Of a stretch of DNA of 64,000 nt, positions 26,063-34,892 are shown piece by piece. The first letter of the stretch is position 1, and the number at the start of each line of letters is the position of its first letter. Origin of the DNA: an uncultured Cohaesibacter sp. (GTDB lineage Bacteria; Pseudomonadota; Alphaproteobacteria; Rhizobiales; Cohaesibacteraceae); assembly GCF_963662805.1 (NCBI RefSeq), contig NZ_OY759854.1:1-64000 (forward strand). The letters are read 5' to 3'. The notes under the pieces are model-generated. The model did not search any database, was not told where the DNA came from, and was given only the letters and a program-made list of their open reading frames with translations. The position numbers and the translations under genes are program-made.

Positions 26063-27052
26063 ATGAGCGAATTGAGCAACATCACCGAAGGGACTGGCCT
26101 GATGACCAATGGTCAGCCGGACAGCCCGAAAACACAGCGCCGCATGAGCTTGCCAAAAAATTGGGGCCGCTGCCTGCTGATTCTGGTGCCTTATATCTGG
26201 CTGCTGGTTCTGTTTCTTGTGCCATTCATCATCGTGGTCAAGATTTCCCTGTCTGATACTGCCATTGCCATGCCACCTTATGTGCCAACCTTCGCTTGGT
26301 CCGAGGGTTGGACGGGCTTCTGGAATATGATTTCGGGCTGGGATCTGGAGAATTTCACATGGCTGATGGAGGATGATCTCTATTGGAAGAGTTATCTTTC
26401 CAGTCTCGAAATTGCGGTGGTGTCCAGCTTGCTGGCCTTGCTGATCGGCTATCCGATTGCCTATTCCATGGCGCGGGCTCCCAGCGAATGGCGGCCCACA
26501 TTGTTGATGCTGATCATCCTGCCCTTCTGGACGAGTTTCCTCATTCGCGTCTATGCGTGGATCGGCATCCTAAAGAAAGAGGGGCTGCTCAATATGGCCC
26601 TGATGCATCTGGGCATCATCGACGATCCATTGACGATCCTCAACACGGACATCGCGGTCTATATCGGCATTGTCTATTCCTATCTGCCTTTCATGGTGCT
26701 GCCGCTCTATTCATCATTGGAAAAGATGGACGATTCCCTGCTTGAGGCCGCAACCGATCTGGGCTGCTCGCCCTTCAAGGCCTTCTGGCTGATCACTGTG
26801 CCGCTCTCCATGCCGGGCATTCTGGCCGGTTGCTTCCTTGTCTTCATTCCGGCGGTGGGAGAGTTCGTCATCCCCGATCTTCTGGGGGGCTCCAACACGT
26901 TGATGATCGGCAAGACCCTGTGGGTGGAATTCTTCTCCAACCGCGATTGGCCGGTGGCTTCTGCGGTTGCCGTTATCCTGCTCATCCTGCTGGTGGTGCC
27001 CATCGTGCTGTTCCAGCGGCAGCAGGAAAAGCAACAGGAAAAGGGAGCATAA
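26063..27052 (+). CDS. potH: Polyamine ABC transporter permease (PotH type)
   Basis: About 329 residues with a cytosolic N-terminal tail and six membrane helices (from LLILVPYIWLLVLFLVPFII). It has the long periplasmic loop with WTGFWNMISGWDLENFTWLM and the permease loop LEAATDLGCSPFKAFWLITV near residue 228. ATG 26063 has GATGAGG before it; the frame is open upstream into potG but has no reason to start there. Together with PotI it forms the inner-membrane channel. Confidence 0.93.
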   Translation: MSELSNITEGTGLMTNGQPDSPKTQRRMSLPKNWGRCLLILVPYIWLLVLFLVPFIIVVKISLSDTAIAMPPYVPTFAWSEGWTGFWNMISGWDLENFTWLMEDDLYWKSYLSSLEIAVVSSLLALLIGYPIAYSMARAPSEWRPTLLMLIILPFWTSFLIRVYAWIGILKKEGLLNMALMHLGIIDDPLTILNTDIAVYIGIVYSYLPFMVLPLYSSLEKMDDSLLEAATDLGCSPFKAFWLITVPLSMPGILAGCFLVFIPAVGEFVIPDLLGGSNTLMIGKTLWVEFFSNRDWPVASAVAVILLILLVVPIVLFQRQQEKQQEKGA

Positions 27053-27055
27053 CTC

Positions 27056-27874
27056 ATGAGACGGTTCAGCTTTTTCAATGCCTCCGCGCTCACTCTGGGC
27101 TTTGCCTTTCTTTACCTGCCCATTGTGCTGCTGATGATTTTCTCCTTCAATGAAAGTCGGCTGGTGACGGTCTGGGGTGGTTTTTCAACCAAATGGTACA
27201 GTGCCGTATTTGCCAACAAGGGCTTCATGGATGCAGCCTGGGTCACGGTTCGGGTTGGGCTGGTTTCGGCAACGCTCGCCACCATCCTTGGCACCATGGC
27301 GGCCCTGGTGCTGGTACGGGCAGGGCGCTTCCCCGGCAAGACCCTTTTTTCAGGCATGGTCTATGCGCCGCTGGTGATGCCTGAAGTGATCACCGGTCTA
27401 TCACTGTTGCTATTGTTCGTCTCGCTCGATTTCGATCGTGGCTTCTGGACGGTTATACTGGCTCATGTCACCTTCTCCATGTGTTACTCCGCCGTGGTGA
27501 TATCCTCGCGGCTGGTCACATTCGACATGTCTCTGGAAGAAGCGGCCATGGATTTGGGCGCAAGCCGCATGGCGACTTTCTTCCAGATCACCGTGCCGAT
27601 CATTCTGCCATCTATCGTCTCTGCATGGCTCTTGAGCTTCACATTGTCTCTGGATGATCTGGTGATCGCCTCCTTCACCTCCGGTCCGGGGGCGACGACC
27701 TTGCCCATGAAGATCTATTCTCAGGTGCGCCTTGGGGTGACCCCTGAAATCAACGCCCTCTCGACCATCCTCGTGGTGCTGGTTTCAACGGGTGTCATCG
27801 CCGCGTCGCTTCTGACCAAACGGCGCGAAGTGCAACGCCGTCGCGAGGAGAGGGCCGCTGTTGCAGGTGGCTAA
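27056..27874 (+). CDS. potI: Polyamine ABC transporter permease (PotI type)
   Basis: 272 residues with six helices, FLYLPIVLLMIFSFNESRLV at the start, WYSAVF, YAPLVMPEVITGLSLLLLFV, and the permease loop LEEAAMDLGASRMATFFQIT near residue 160. The C-terminal end is charged (KRREVQRRREER). It begins 3 bp after potH and ends the transporter operon; the next gene is 191 bp away. Confidence 0.93.
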   Translation: MRRFSFFNASALTLGFAFLYLPIVLLMIFSFNESRLVTVWGGFSTKWYSAVFANKGFMDAAWVTVRVGLVSATLATILGTMAALVLVRAGRFPGKTLFSGMVYAPLVMPEVITGLSLLLLFVSLDFDRGFWTVILAHVTFSMCYSAVVISSRLVTFDMSLEEAAMDLGASRMATFFQITVPIILPSIVSAWLLSFTLSLDDLVIASFTSGPGATTLPMKIYSQVRLGVTPEINALSTILVVLVSTGVIAASLLTKRREVQRRREERAAVAGG

Positions 27875-28065
27875 AGGGGTGATCTTTAGGTTTATGGCTT
27901 GAGCTTAGGCTTATGGCGACTTGAGAAACACCTAAATGACAAACAAGTTAGAAAAGGACGCAACGGTCTCGGGCGCGAAACCGTTGCTTGCAAGCGGCTA
28001 ACCCTGTAAGCCTGTTTATCCAATCGATCCGGGCTGCTAAGGCCAATTGAACAAACGAGACACTC

Positions 28066-29466
28066 ATGCTGAAGACCGAAAAGACAAACCAGCAAACCAT
28101 CAGCTTCAAGGCAGAGGCCGAGGCCTTCCTCAAGGCCCACCCGGATCTGGTCAAGGTGGAAATGCTTTTGCCCCGCTTCTGCGGCTCCTTGATGGGCAAA
28201 TGGTTGCCTGCAAACATGCTGACAAAGCTTGCCGATGGCGCCGTGCGCCTGCCCCGTTCCACCGCTGCCCTTGATATCTGGGGCGATGATGTGCCAGCAG
28301 TCGGCATTGCGCTGGAGAAGGGAGACCCGGATGGGGTTTGCATGCCAGTGCCCGGCACCCTTTGCATGGTGCCATGGGCCAGCGAGCCCACCGCGCAAGT
28401 GCTGGTGACCATGAAGGATCTGGTGACGGGGGAAGACTGCGGCTATGACACCCGCGGCACTCTCGCCCGTATGCAGCAGCGTTTTTCTCAAAAAGGGCTG
28501 ACACCGGTCGTTGCCACAGAGCTGGAATTCTATCTCATAGATAGCGAAACAACCGCCACCGGTCACCCGCAAGGGCCCATGGTGCCCGGTCTTGGCGAAC
28601 GCCTGACGGGCAGTCAGGTCTATAATATGGACATCATCGCCGCCTTTGAACCGGTTCTGGCCGAAATCTATCAGGCCTGCCAGATCCAGAATATTCCCGC
28701 CGAGACGACCATTTCCGAATTCGGTCCCGGCCAGTTCGAGATGAACCTGTTGCATGTGCCAAGCGCTCTGGAAGCGGCGGACCACTGCATGCTGTTCAAG
28801 CGGGTCGTGCGCAATGTGGCACGTAAACATGGCTTGGATGCGACCTTTATGGCCAAACCCTATGCCCATTCGGCGGGGAATGGCTTCCATATCCACATGT
28901 CTGTGCAGGATGAAGAGGGCACCAACATTTTTGGCGGCGACAGTGACGTTGAGGCCAATCTGCCCTTGCGTCATGCTATCGGTGGCTTGCTCAAACATAT
29001 GCGCGAATGCCAGATCCTTTATGCGCCACATGCCAACAGCTATCGACGCTTTCAACCCGAAAGCTATGCGCCGACAACCCCATGCTGGGGCTATGACCAT
29101 CGAGCCGTGGCCATCCGCGTGCCCACCGCCAAGGGCGCAGCAGCCCGCCTTGAACATCGGGTTGCGGGGGCGGATGCCAATCCCTATCTGGTGATTGCAT
29201 CCCTTCTGGCTGGCGCTCTGACCGGCTTTGACGAAGCCATCGATCCAGGTGAGCCGGTTGAAACGCTGGAGGATGTGGCTGCCAACAAACCGCTGACGCC
29301 CATCTGGCAGGAAGCCATCGCCAGCTTTGGAACTTCTGAATGGGCCGAGGCGTTGTTCGGGCAGGATTTCCATGTCTGCTACACGCACGCGCGCGAAGCA
29401 GAGGAACGGATCGTATCGGCAGCCATCACCGATTTTGAATGCCGGACTTATCTCAGAATGGTTTGA
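28066..29466 (+). CDS. Second glutamine-synthetase-family ligase, gamma-glutamylpolyamine synthetase type
   Basis: 466 residues of the GlnA fold, distinct from the puuA product. Its motifs are VVATELEFYLIDSE, TISEFGPGQFEMNLLHV, FMAKPYAHSAGNGFHIHMS, APHANSYRRFQPESYAPTTP, GYDHRAVAIRVP and EHRVAGADANPYLVIASL. The adenylylation loop of true GlnA is not seen. It probably gamma-glutamylates a different amine from the first enzyme (for example spermidine, diaminopropane or a monoamine); context supports polyamines but not which one. It lies 191 bp downstream of potI in the same direction with its own leader. No clear GntR box is seen directly before it. Confidence 0.82.
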   Translation: MLKTEKTNQQTISFKAEAEAFLKAHPDLVKVEMLLPRFCGSLMGKWLPANMLTKLADGAVRLPRSTAALDIWGDDVPAVGIALEKGDPDGVCMPVPGTLCMVPWASEPTAQVLVTMKDLVTGEDCGYDTRGTLARMQQRFSQKGLTPVVATELEFYLIDSETTATGHPQGPMVPGLGERLTGSQVYNMDIIAAFEPVLAEIYQACQIQNIPAETTISEFGPGQFEMNLLHVPSALEAADHCMLFKRVVRNVARKHGLDATFMAKPYAHSAGNGFHIHMSVQDEEGTNIFGGDSDVEANLPLRHAIGGLLKHMRECQILYAPHANSYRRFQPESYAPTTPCWGYDHRAVAIRVPTAKGAAARLEHRVAGADANPYLVIASLLAGALTGFDEAIDPGEPVETLEDVAANKPLTPIWQEAIASFGTSEWAEALFGQDFHVCYTHAREAEERIVSAAITDFECRTYLRMV

Positions 29467-29602
29467 GCAAAGGAGGACGGTGCTGCGCGTAAAAGCAGCC
29501 GTCATCAACAGAATATATTCATATATTTATAGGGTTGCACGGAAAGCCGAATATGCTTCAGGATTGCTGTGGTGTAGGCTTGCATTATAGGGGAGAAGAG
29601 AA

Positions 29603-29722
29603 ATGTTAGAAAATATCTATTGGATCATCTTTGGGGCGGTTATCGCTCTGGGCGCTTTCTGGCTGTTCATGATGTGGTTTCGATCACCCAAGGATGGCCG
29701 CTGGTCTCGTGGAGAGAAATAG
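29603..29722 (+). CDS. Small single-helix membrane protein, 39 residues
   Basis: A short frame from ATG 29603 with a strong ribosome site (GGGGAGAAGAG). The product begins MLENIYWIIFGAVIALGAFW, one transmembrane helix, followed by a basic, Trp-containing tail (FRSPKDGRWSRGEK) that would stay in the cytosol by the positive-inside rule. It stands alone between the ligase gene and hisD. The function is unknown; size and layout resemble small membrane-complex subunits. The combination of ribosome site and clean helix makes chance unlikely. Confidence 0.6.
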   Translation: MLENIYWIIFGAVIALGAFWLFMMWFRSPKDGRWSRGEK

Positions 29723-30047
29723 ACCGGAAGCCGTGCCGTATATCAAAAGGGCGGTTGCCTGAAGAGGGAAAAGCTGCGCGCTTTTCGCAAGGCGCAAGGA
29801 TTGGTCCCTGACGTAAGGCGTCTTCCAGCATGACCTGACTGCCGCGTCCGGTATGTGAAAAATTCATCGGGTGACGGGGCTTAATCTGGCTGTCGTCCGG
29901 CTGCGCATGTCAAACTTGCCGCTCTTACAGATTTTCCCTTGCCTCTCACAAAAGAAACTCTCATAAATGCGCCGACGTCCGCACAGGCGATCTCTTGTGC
30001 TCCGAGGCGTCCGTCTGCAAGAAAAGCCGCACATGAGAGGATCCGCC
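29723..30047. other. Intergenic region before hisD
   Basis: 325 bp without a convincing gene. It should carry the hisD promoter; hisD's reading frame is open for 27 codons upstream of the chosen ATG but without a ribosome site. A GAAAAGCTGCGCGCTTTTC inverted repeat near 29768-29786 may be the terminator of the small membrane-protein gene. Confidence 0.35.
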
Positions 30048-31343
30048 ATGGCCATTCGTCTTGACGCAACCGAGAGCAATTTCGATGCCGCATTTGCTGA
30101 TTTGCTGGCAATGAAACGGGAAGTCTCCGATGATGTCGATGCCATCGTTCGCGATATTATCGATGAGGTCCGGGCGAGAGGCGATGACGCCCTTTACGAT
30201 TATACCGCCAAGTTCGATCGCTTTGATGCGCGCTCAAAAGGCCTGCGCATTAGCGAGGCTGAAATAGAGGCTGCCGTCGCCAAGGTTGATCCTGAGGTGA
30301 TGAAGGCGCTGGAGCTGGCCGCAGAGCGCATCCGCTCTCACCATGCACGCCAACTGCCGAAAGACGATTTCTATGAAGACGCGCTCGGGGTTAAGCTCGG
30401 CTCGCGCTGGAACGCCATTGAGGCGGTCGGGCTCTATGTGCCTGGCGGGCTGGCGGCTTACCCCTCTTCGGTTCTGATGAATGCGGTGCCGGCCAAGGTG
30501 GCCGGTGTTGAACGCCTCGTGATGGTGGTGCCAACCCCTGATGATGTGCTCAACCCGCTGGTACTGGCCGCAGCCAAGCTGGCTGGCGTGGACGAGATCT
30601 ACCGTATCGGTGGCGCACAGGCCGTGGCTGCGCTGGCCTATGGCACACAAAGCATCGCGCCGGTCTACAAGATTGTTGGTCCCGGTAATGCCTTTGTGGC
30701 GGCTGCCAAACGCCGCGTCTTCGGGCTCGTGGGCATCGACATGATCGCTGGGCCATCCGAAGTGCTCATTCTGGCCGACAAGAATAATGACCCTGATTGG
30801 CTGGCTGTCGATCTGATGGCGCAGGCCGAGCATGACAAGGTGGCGCAAGCCATGTTGATCACCGATGATGCAGCCACAGCCGACGCCGTCGAGGAAGCTG
30901 TCAAGCGCCTGTTGACCACGTTGCCAAAGGCCGAGATCGCCGGAGCGAGTTGGGCCGATTATGGTGCCGTGATCACTGTGCCCGATTGGGAAACCGGCAT
31001 GGCGCTGGCCAACCGCATCGCACCCGAGCATCTGGAGCTGGCGATGGATAACGCCCCCGATTATCTGGATAAGGTACGCAATGCAGGCGCAGTGTTTGTT
31101 GGCCATTATACGCCGGAAGCAGTGGGCGATTATGTCGGTGGCTCCAACCATGTCTTACCAACGGCGCGCTCGGCTCGCTTCTCGTCCGGCCTCTCCACGC
31201 TTGATTTCGTCAAGCGTACATCCGTGCTTGAATGCAACGTGGAGAATCTGCGCCAGATCGGCCCAGCGGCCGTGATCCTTGCCCGTCAGGAAGGGCTGGA
31301 AGCGCATGCCCGCTCTGTTGCTAAACGATTGAACATGGAATAA
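30048..31343 (+). CDS. hisD: Histidinol dehydrogenase
   Basis: 431 residues, full length. It shows GLYVPGGLAAYPSSVLMNAV, GPGNAFVAAAKRRVFG (NAD region), IDMIAGPSEV, Zn ligands Gln and His in MAQAEHDKVAQ, the catalytic Glu-His of RIAPEHLEL, Asp in VGDYVGGSNHVLPT, and the last His ligand in LEAHARSVAKRL. It carries out the two final oxidations of histidine synthesis, L-histidinol to L-histidine. ATG 30048 starts the conserved MAIRLDATES. In this group hisD sits alone before the UPF0262 gene, as here. Confidence 0.97.
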   Translation: MAIRLDATESNFDAAFADLLAMKREVSDDVDAIVRDIIDEVRARGDDALYDYTAKFDRFDARSKGLRISEAEIEAAVAKVDPEVMKALELAAERIRSHHARQLPKDDFYEDALGVKLGSRWNAIEAVGLYVPGGLAAYPSSVLMNAVPAKVAGVERLVMVVPTPDDVLNPLVLAAAKLAGVDEIYRIGGAQAVAALAYGTQSIAPVYKIVGPGNAFVAAAKRRVFGLVGIDMIAGPSEVLILADKNNDPDWLAVDLMAQAEHDKVAQAMLITDDAATADAVEEAVKRLLTTLPKAEIAGASWADYGAVITVPDWETGMALANRIAPEHLELAMDNAPDYLDKVRNAGAVFVGHYTPEAVGDYVGGSNHVLPTARSARFSSGLSTLDFVKRTSVLECNVENLRQIGPAAVILARQEGLEAHARSVAKRLNME

Positions 31344-31486
31344 CTGGCCGGAAAGCTCGAATTTCGTGCTACCCCTTAAGTAGAAAGTTTGACTCCAGCA
31401 GCCAAGTTGGGCAAACATGCCTGCCGAATGCTCGGGAAAATAACGCATGGTGCAAAATGGCTGAACGGGAAGAGGAGGTTGATCAT

Positions 31487-32023
31487 ATGCAGACCTCCGA
31501 TCAGCAGCAGGGCGTCAAGTCTTGCGAAATGAATGCTCAGGATACCGGTCAGGGACCGTTTTCCCTTTGCATGATCGTGCTGGACCCGACATCCATTCAA
31601 CCGGCCACTCCCGATATCGAGCATGAGCGCTCTGTTGCCATTTACGATCTTGTCGAGGAAAATAATTTCCACCCCGTCGGTCATGACGAGGGCGGGCCCT
31701 ACAGGCTTGATCTTTCTATGATCGAGCGGAAACTGGTGATGGATATCAAGCTTGAGAATGGCGACCAGATTGCCACGCATATTCTCTCCTTGACCCCATT
31801 TCGCCGCATCATCAAGGATTATTTCCTGATCTGCGATAGCTATTATGAAGCCATAAAAACCGCCACGCCGAGTAAGATCGAAGCCATAGATATGGGACGT
31901 CGTGGATTGCACAATGAGGGATCCCAGATCCTGCAAGCCCGTCTCGATGGGAAGATCGAAACGGACTTTGCCACCGCGCGGCGCCTATTTACGCTGATCT
32001 GCGCATTGCATTGGCGGGGGTAG
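31487..32023 (+). CDS. UPF0262 family protein
   Basis: About 178 residues. The conserved part begins at IVLDPTSIQPATPDIEHERS and runs through AIYDLVEENNFHPVGHDEGG, YRLDLSMIERKLVMDI, LSLTPFRRIIKDYFLICDSY and MGRRGLHNEGSQIL. The text matches the alphaproteobacterial UPF0262 family, which always seems to lie after hisD and whose role is unknown. ATG 31487 is chosen because GAGGAGG precedes it at good distance; an in-frame ATG at 31457 has no such site. It is separated from the phosphatase-like gene by one base, so the two are coupled. Confidence 0.9.
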   Translation: MQTSDQQQGVKSCEMNAQDTGQGPFSLCMIVLDPTSIQPATPDIEHERSVAIYDLVEENNFHPVGHDEGGPYRLDLSMIERKLVMDIKLENGDQIATHILSLTPFRRIIKDYFLICDSYYEAIKTATPSKIEAIDMGRRGLHNEGSQILQARLDGKIETDFATARRLFTLICALHWRG

Positions 32024-32024
32024 C

Positions 32025-32489
32025 ATGGTTCTTGGTCTCATTGGGCCCGATCTTCGCCCCGACTCCATATTGTTTGCTTGCGGCATGAATGCCATTCGCT
32101 CGCCGATGGCGGCAGCCCTTGCCAAACACCTTTTCCCCGGCACCTTCTATGTGCAGTCTGTCGGTGTGCGCTGCGGCAAGCCCGACCCTTTTGCTGCGGC
32201 TGTTATGGAAGAAATCGGTCTGGATATATCCGAACATGAACCCAGCTGCTTTGATGATCTGGAAGACAGCTATTTCGACCTGATCGTCTCTCTGGCACCG
32301 GAAGCCCACCACAGGGCGCTTGAATGGAGCCGTGGGCATGCGGTTGAAACGGAATATTGGCCGACCATGGATCCTGCTCTGGTGACAGGCTCACGCGAGC
32401 AGATCATGGATTCCTATCGTGCAGTGCGCGATGGCCTCATCGTAAAGCTCAAGGATCGCTTCGAGTGGATCACCGACATCAAGGCGTGA
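32025..32489 (+). CDS. Low-molecular-weight tyrosine phosphatase / arsenate reductase-like protein
   Basis: 154 residues. The P-loop FACGMNAIRSPMA near residue 17 has the C-x5-R-S form of LMW phosphatases, with Cys and Arg present. The downstream part (FDLIVSLAPEAHHRALEW, EYWPTMDPALVTGSREQIMD) has the Asp-Pro-like acid loop (TMDP), though the surrounding text differs from classic LMW-PTPs. A protein-tyrosine phosphatase or arsenate reductase activity is possible, but the biological substrate is unknown. The gene is a constant neighbour of UPF0262 and infA in this lineage. Confidence 0.85.
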   Translation: MVLGLIGPDLRPDSILFACGMNAIRSPMAAALAKHLFPGTFYVQSVGVRCGKPDPFAAAVMEEIGLDISEHEPSCFDDLEDSYFDLIVSLAPEAHHRALEWSRGHAVETEYWPTMDPALVTGSREQIMDSYRAVRDGLIVKLKDRFEWITDIKA

Positions 32490-32951
32490 CGCACCGGGGA
32501 GCGGGGGAAGGGGGCCTGACGGCTCTGTTGGACAAAGAATTCATGAAGGTCTGCTGAAGAACAGATGAGACTTTCTGCCGCTCTAACGGCAGATTTCGCG
32601 AAAAATGCGTGAAGCGATTGCACTCAAATCCGCTTTGGACTAGATTGCGCGCAATCTCATTGATAAGAACGGAATGCATCGGGTCGAATTCTTGCATGGA
32701 TGCAAGCGGATTCATGCTAAAGTCAATTATCAAGCAAATCTGCGGGATGGATGGGGATTGTAGCCAATTCGGGCGCAAGGCGCTCACGCATTGGTGGCCT
32801 TACCGTCTCGCTCCTCTTGCCAGAAGCCACAAGGGCATGTACCCAATGTGGCCAAATCGGGCAAAGGTGAAACAAAGATGAGGATTATGCGTTGTTGTTG
32901 CGCATAGTCTTTTCTAACAGAAAAACAACCTAAAAGGATTGAATTACGCTT
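32490..32951. other. Intergenic region before infA
   Basis: 462 bp with no supported gene; the frames here lack ribosome sites. It must contain the infA promoter. The last 40 bases are AT-rich (TTTTCTAACAGAAAAACAACC), typical of a strong leader. Confidence 0.4.
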
Positions 32952-33170
32952 ATGGCGAAAGAAGAAGTATTGGAATTTCCCGGTGTTGTAACCGAATTGC
33001 TGCCAAACGCCACTTTCCGCGTGAAACTGGAAAATGACCATGAAATCGTGGCTCATACGGCAGGGCGTATGCGTAAAAACCGTATTCGCGTGCTGGCTGG
33101 CGACAAGGTTCAGGTGGAAATGACTCCATATGACCTGACCAAGGGTCGTATTACCTATCGCTTCAAATAA
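32952..33170 (+). CDS. infA: Translation initiation factor IF-1
   Basis: 72 residues, the standard length, with the S1/OB fold: MAKEEVLEFPGVVTELLPNA, FRVKLENDHEIVAHTAGRMR, KNRIRVLAGDKVQVEMTPYD, LTKGRITYRFK. It binds the ribosomal A site during initiation. It is a reliable single-copy core gene and anchors the chromosomal nature of this block. Confidence 0.98.
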   Translation: MAKEEVLEFPGVVTELLPNATFRVKLENDHEIVAHTAGRMRKNRIRVLAGDKVQVEMTPYDLTKGRITYRFK

Positions 33171-33176
33171 GAGCTC

Positions 33177-33207
33177 AGCGCAAGCGGGAAGGTATCCGCT
33201 GCGCGCT
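33177..33207 (+). terminator. Hairpin after infA
   Basis: An imperfect stem (AGCGC-A-AGCGG with CCGCT-GCGCGCT) seven bases after the infA stop, followed by a T-rich but interrupted tract (TCTGTTCTGTTT). A plausible terminator or mRNA-stabilising structure. Confidence 0.5.
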
Positions 33208-33389
33208 TCTGTTCTGTTTGGCCTGTCATTCCCCCGCCACGGGGTGGTCAACGACTTATTGAAGGCGGTGAAAATGGCGCAAAGATCCGTTCCTTGCGTT
33301 CAGGCCAGCCCTACGGGGGCAGGTCCATCTGTCATTGTGTAAATGCCTGATGCGCATAGGGGCCGAGCTGCCCGTTGCGCTCAAGCCCT

Positions 33390-34031
33390 ATGAATATTGA
33401 TAGCGTTATGACTGATTCTCATCGCCTTGTTCTGGCGTCTGCCTCACCACGCCGTTTGCAACTGTTGCAGCAGATCGGCATTGAGCCCTTTGCGCTCAAA
33501 CCAGCAGATCTGGACGAAACGCCGCAAAAGAACGAACAGCCGCGCGCGCTGGCCAAACGTCTTGCTGAGGCAAAAGCCGAAGCGGTTTACAAGGCCTGCA
33601 AGGATGATCCGGATCTGGCAGGGTGCTATTACCTCGCTGCCGATACCGTCGTCGCCGTGGGACGTCGCATCTTGCCAAAGACAGAATTGGCAGAAGAGGC
33701 CTCCCAGTGTCTCACCCTGCTTTCAGGGCGGACCCATAAAGTCTTTTCGGGCATTTCCCTCATCACTCCGAAGGGAAAAACGCGCACCAAGGTTGTCACC
33801 ACCAAAGTGCGTTTTAAGCGCCTCAACCATGATATTGACCCCTATATCGCTTCGGGCGAATGGCGAGGCAAGGCGGGCGGCTATGCCATTCAGGGCATCG
33901 CCGGAACCTTCGTGGTCAATCTTGTCGGATCTTACAGTTCGGTTGTCGGCCTGCCGCTGCACGAGACGGCAAATCTGCTGATCGGCGAGGGCTATCCCCT
34001 GCGGCTGAAATGGTTGGGCGGCGTTGAATAA
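33390..34031 (+). CDS. maf: Maf/YhdE-family nucleoside-triphosphate pyrophosphatase
   Basis: About 213 residues with LVLASASPRRLQLLQQIG (nucleotide-binding start), YLAADTVVAVGRRIL (metal Asp near residue 80), LSGRTHKVFSGI, GEWRGKAGGYAIQGIAG and VGLPLHETANLL. Maf proteins hydrolyse dTTP, UTP or modified nucleotides. Two ATGs (33390 and 33408) and a TTG at 33375 are possible and none has a clear ribosome site; the conserved part begins just after 33408. It lies in the usual order infA-maf-yacG. Confidence 0.93.
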   Translation: MNIDSVMTDSHRLVLASASPRRLQLLQQIGIEPFALKPADLDETPQKNEQPRALAKRLAEAKAEAVYKACKDDPDLAGCYYLAADTVVAVGRRILPKTELAEEASQCLTLLSGRTHKVFSGISLITPKGKTRTKVVTTKVRFKRLNHDIDPYIASGEWRGKAGGYAIQGIAGTFVVNLVGSYSSVVGLPLHETANLLIGEGYPLRLKWLGGVE

Positions 34032-34085
34032 GGCGACCAGTCTGAAGGCGCACGCCTCTTGATGCGTATCGAGGATGAAGCAAGC

Positions 34086-34316
34086 ATGACAAAGAAACCG
34101 GAAGATGAAAAGGCGGCAGCAGGCGGCAAGGTGACCGGTATGCGTCGATCTCGTCCCTGTCCGATCTGCTCCAAGCCCTCAACAAAAGAAAACTATCCCT
34201 TCTGCTCGGATCGCTGTAAACAGGTCGATCTCAGCCGCTGGCTGACTGGTGTCTACGCCATTCCAGCAAGCGAAGAGGATGATCCTGATGAGAGCGATTT
34301 CGATCTGCAGGATTAA
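34086..34316 (+). CDS. yacG: YacG, zinc-finger inhibitor of DNA gyrase
   Basis: About 76 residues. Four cysteines in CPICSKPSTKENYPFCSDRC form the single Zn site, followed by the family's KQVDLSRWLTGVYAIP and an acidic tail. In E. coli YacG binds GyrB and blocks its activity. ATG 34086 (GAGGA upstream) is chosen over 34062. It is 54 bp after maf in the same direction. Confidence 0.93.
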   Translation: MTKKPEDEKAAAGGKVTGMRRSRPCPICSKPSTKENYPFCSDRCKQVDLSRWLTGVYAIPASEEDDPDESDFDLQD

Positions 34317-34449
34317 GGGCTTGCTGTTTTTCCTTTTTGAGCGACAAAACAAAGAGATAGTCATCGCCTTTGTGGGCATGTGTCTAATTTCTGGCGGGAT
34401 TTCGGGCTTATTTTTGAAACTTTTCCTCACCAGATGAAAAAAAATGCGA

Positions 34450-34488
34450 AGCCCTGTAGAAAACATCAAAAGCGCACTGGACAGGGCT
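34450..34488 (+). terminator. Hairpin between yacG and tRNA-Phe
   Basis: A perfect 8-bp stem (AGCCCTGT / ACAGGGCT) with a 23-base loop. No T run follows. It may end the maf-yacG transcript before the tRNA gene. Confidence 0.35.
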
Positions 34489-34592
34489 ATATGAACCTTC
34501 TATAACGCCGAAACAAATTGCAGGGTTGCTTTGATAACCCAAGCAAGCGCTTCTGTCAGATAGCTTTTTCAAAGCGAAATGATAAAGCAAAT

Positions 34593-34668
34593 GCCCGGAT
34601 AGCTCAGTTGGTAGAGCAGCGGATTGAAAATCCGCGTGTCGGTGGTTCGAATCCGCCTCCGGGCACCA
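34593..34668 (+). tRNA. tRNA-Phe (GAA)
   Basis: 76 nt including the encoded CCA. Acceptor arms GCCCGGA / TCCGGGC pair fully. The D arm is GCTC-AGTTGGTA-GAGC, the anticodon arm GCGGA-TTGAAAA-TCCGC with anticodon GAA, and the T arm GGTGG-TTCGAAT-CCGCC. An integrase gene follows 224 bp downstream, so the 3' end of this tRNA is the likely attachment site of a genomic island. Confidence 0.98.
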
Positions 34669-34781
34669 TCATTTTTTCCCAGCCCGTCCCACTTATATCG
34701 ACAAGTCCTTGGAATTATGGGATTTTTAGGTCTCAGATTTCTCGGAGTGTGTCAGGCGATTTCATCAGATCCGACCCGTCT

Positions 34782-34811
34782 GGGGCCATATTTGGTGCCA
34801 TATTTGGGGCC
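34782..34811. repeat. Short direct repeats between tRNA-Phe and the integrase, possible arm-type sites
   Basis: GCCATATTTGG occurs at 34785-34795 and again at 34798-34808, 13 bp apart, bordered by GGGGCC; a related GGCCCCAATTTTAGGG lies at 34836-34851. Such short repeats beside the attachment site are typical binding places for tyrosine-recombinase arm domains. Confidence 0.45.
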
Positions 34812-34892
34812 AAGATTTTTCATGAATTCATTGATGGCCCCAATTTTAGGGTTTCATGCCACCTGATCGCTCCTGAACCAGGGAGAATTGCT

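Noticed and set aside
32609..32881. 90-codon frame before infA
   Set aside because: No ribosome site, no family; infA leaders in this group are non-coding.
34249..34437. 62-codon hydrophobic frame overlapping the end of yacG
   Set aside because: The first third is inside yacG in another frame and there is no ribosome site; the apparent helix comes from AT-rich DNA.
34518..34892. Upstream extension of the integrase frame through the tRNA-Phe gene
   Set aside because: It is open only by chance; the family N-terminus and a ribosome site both point to the GTG at 34893.
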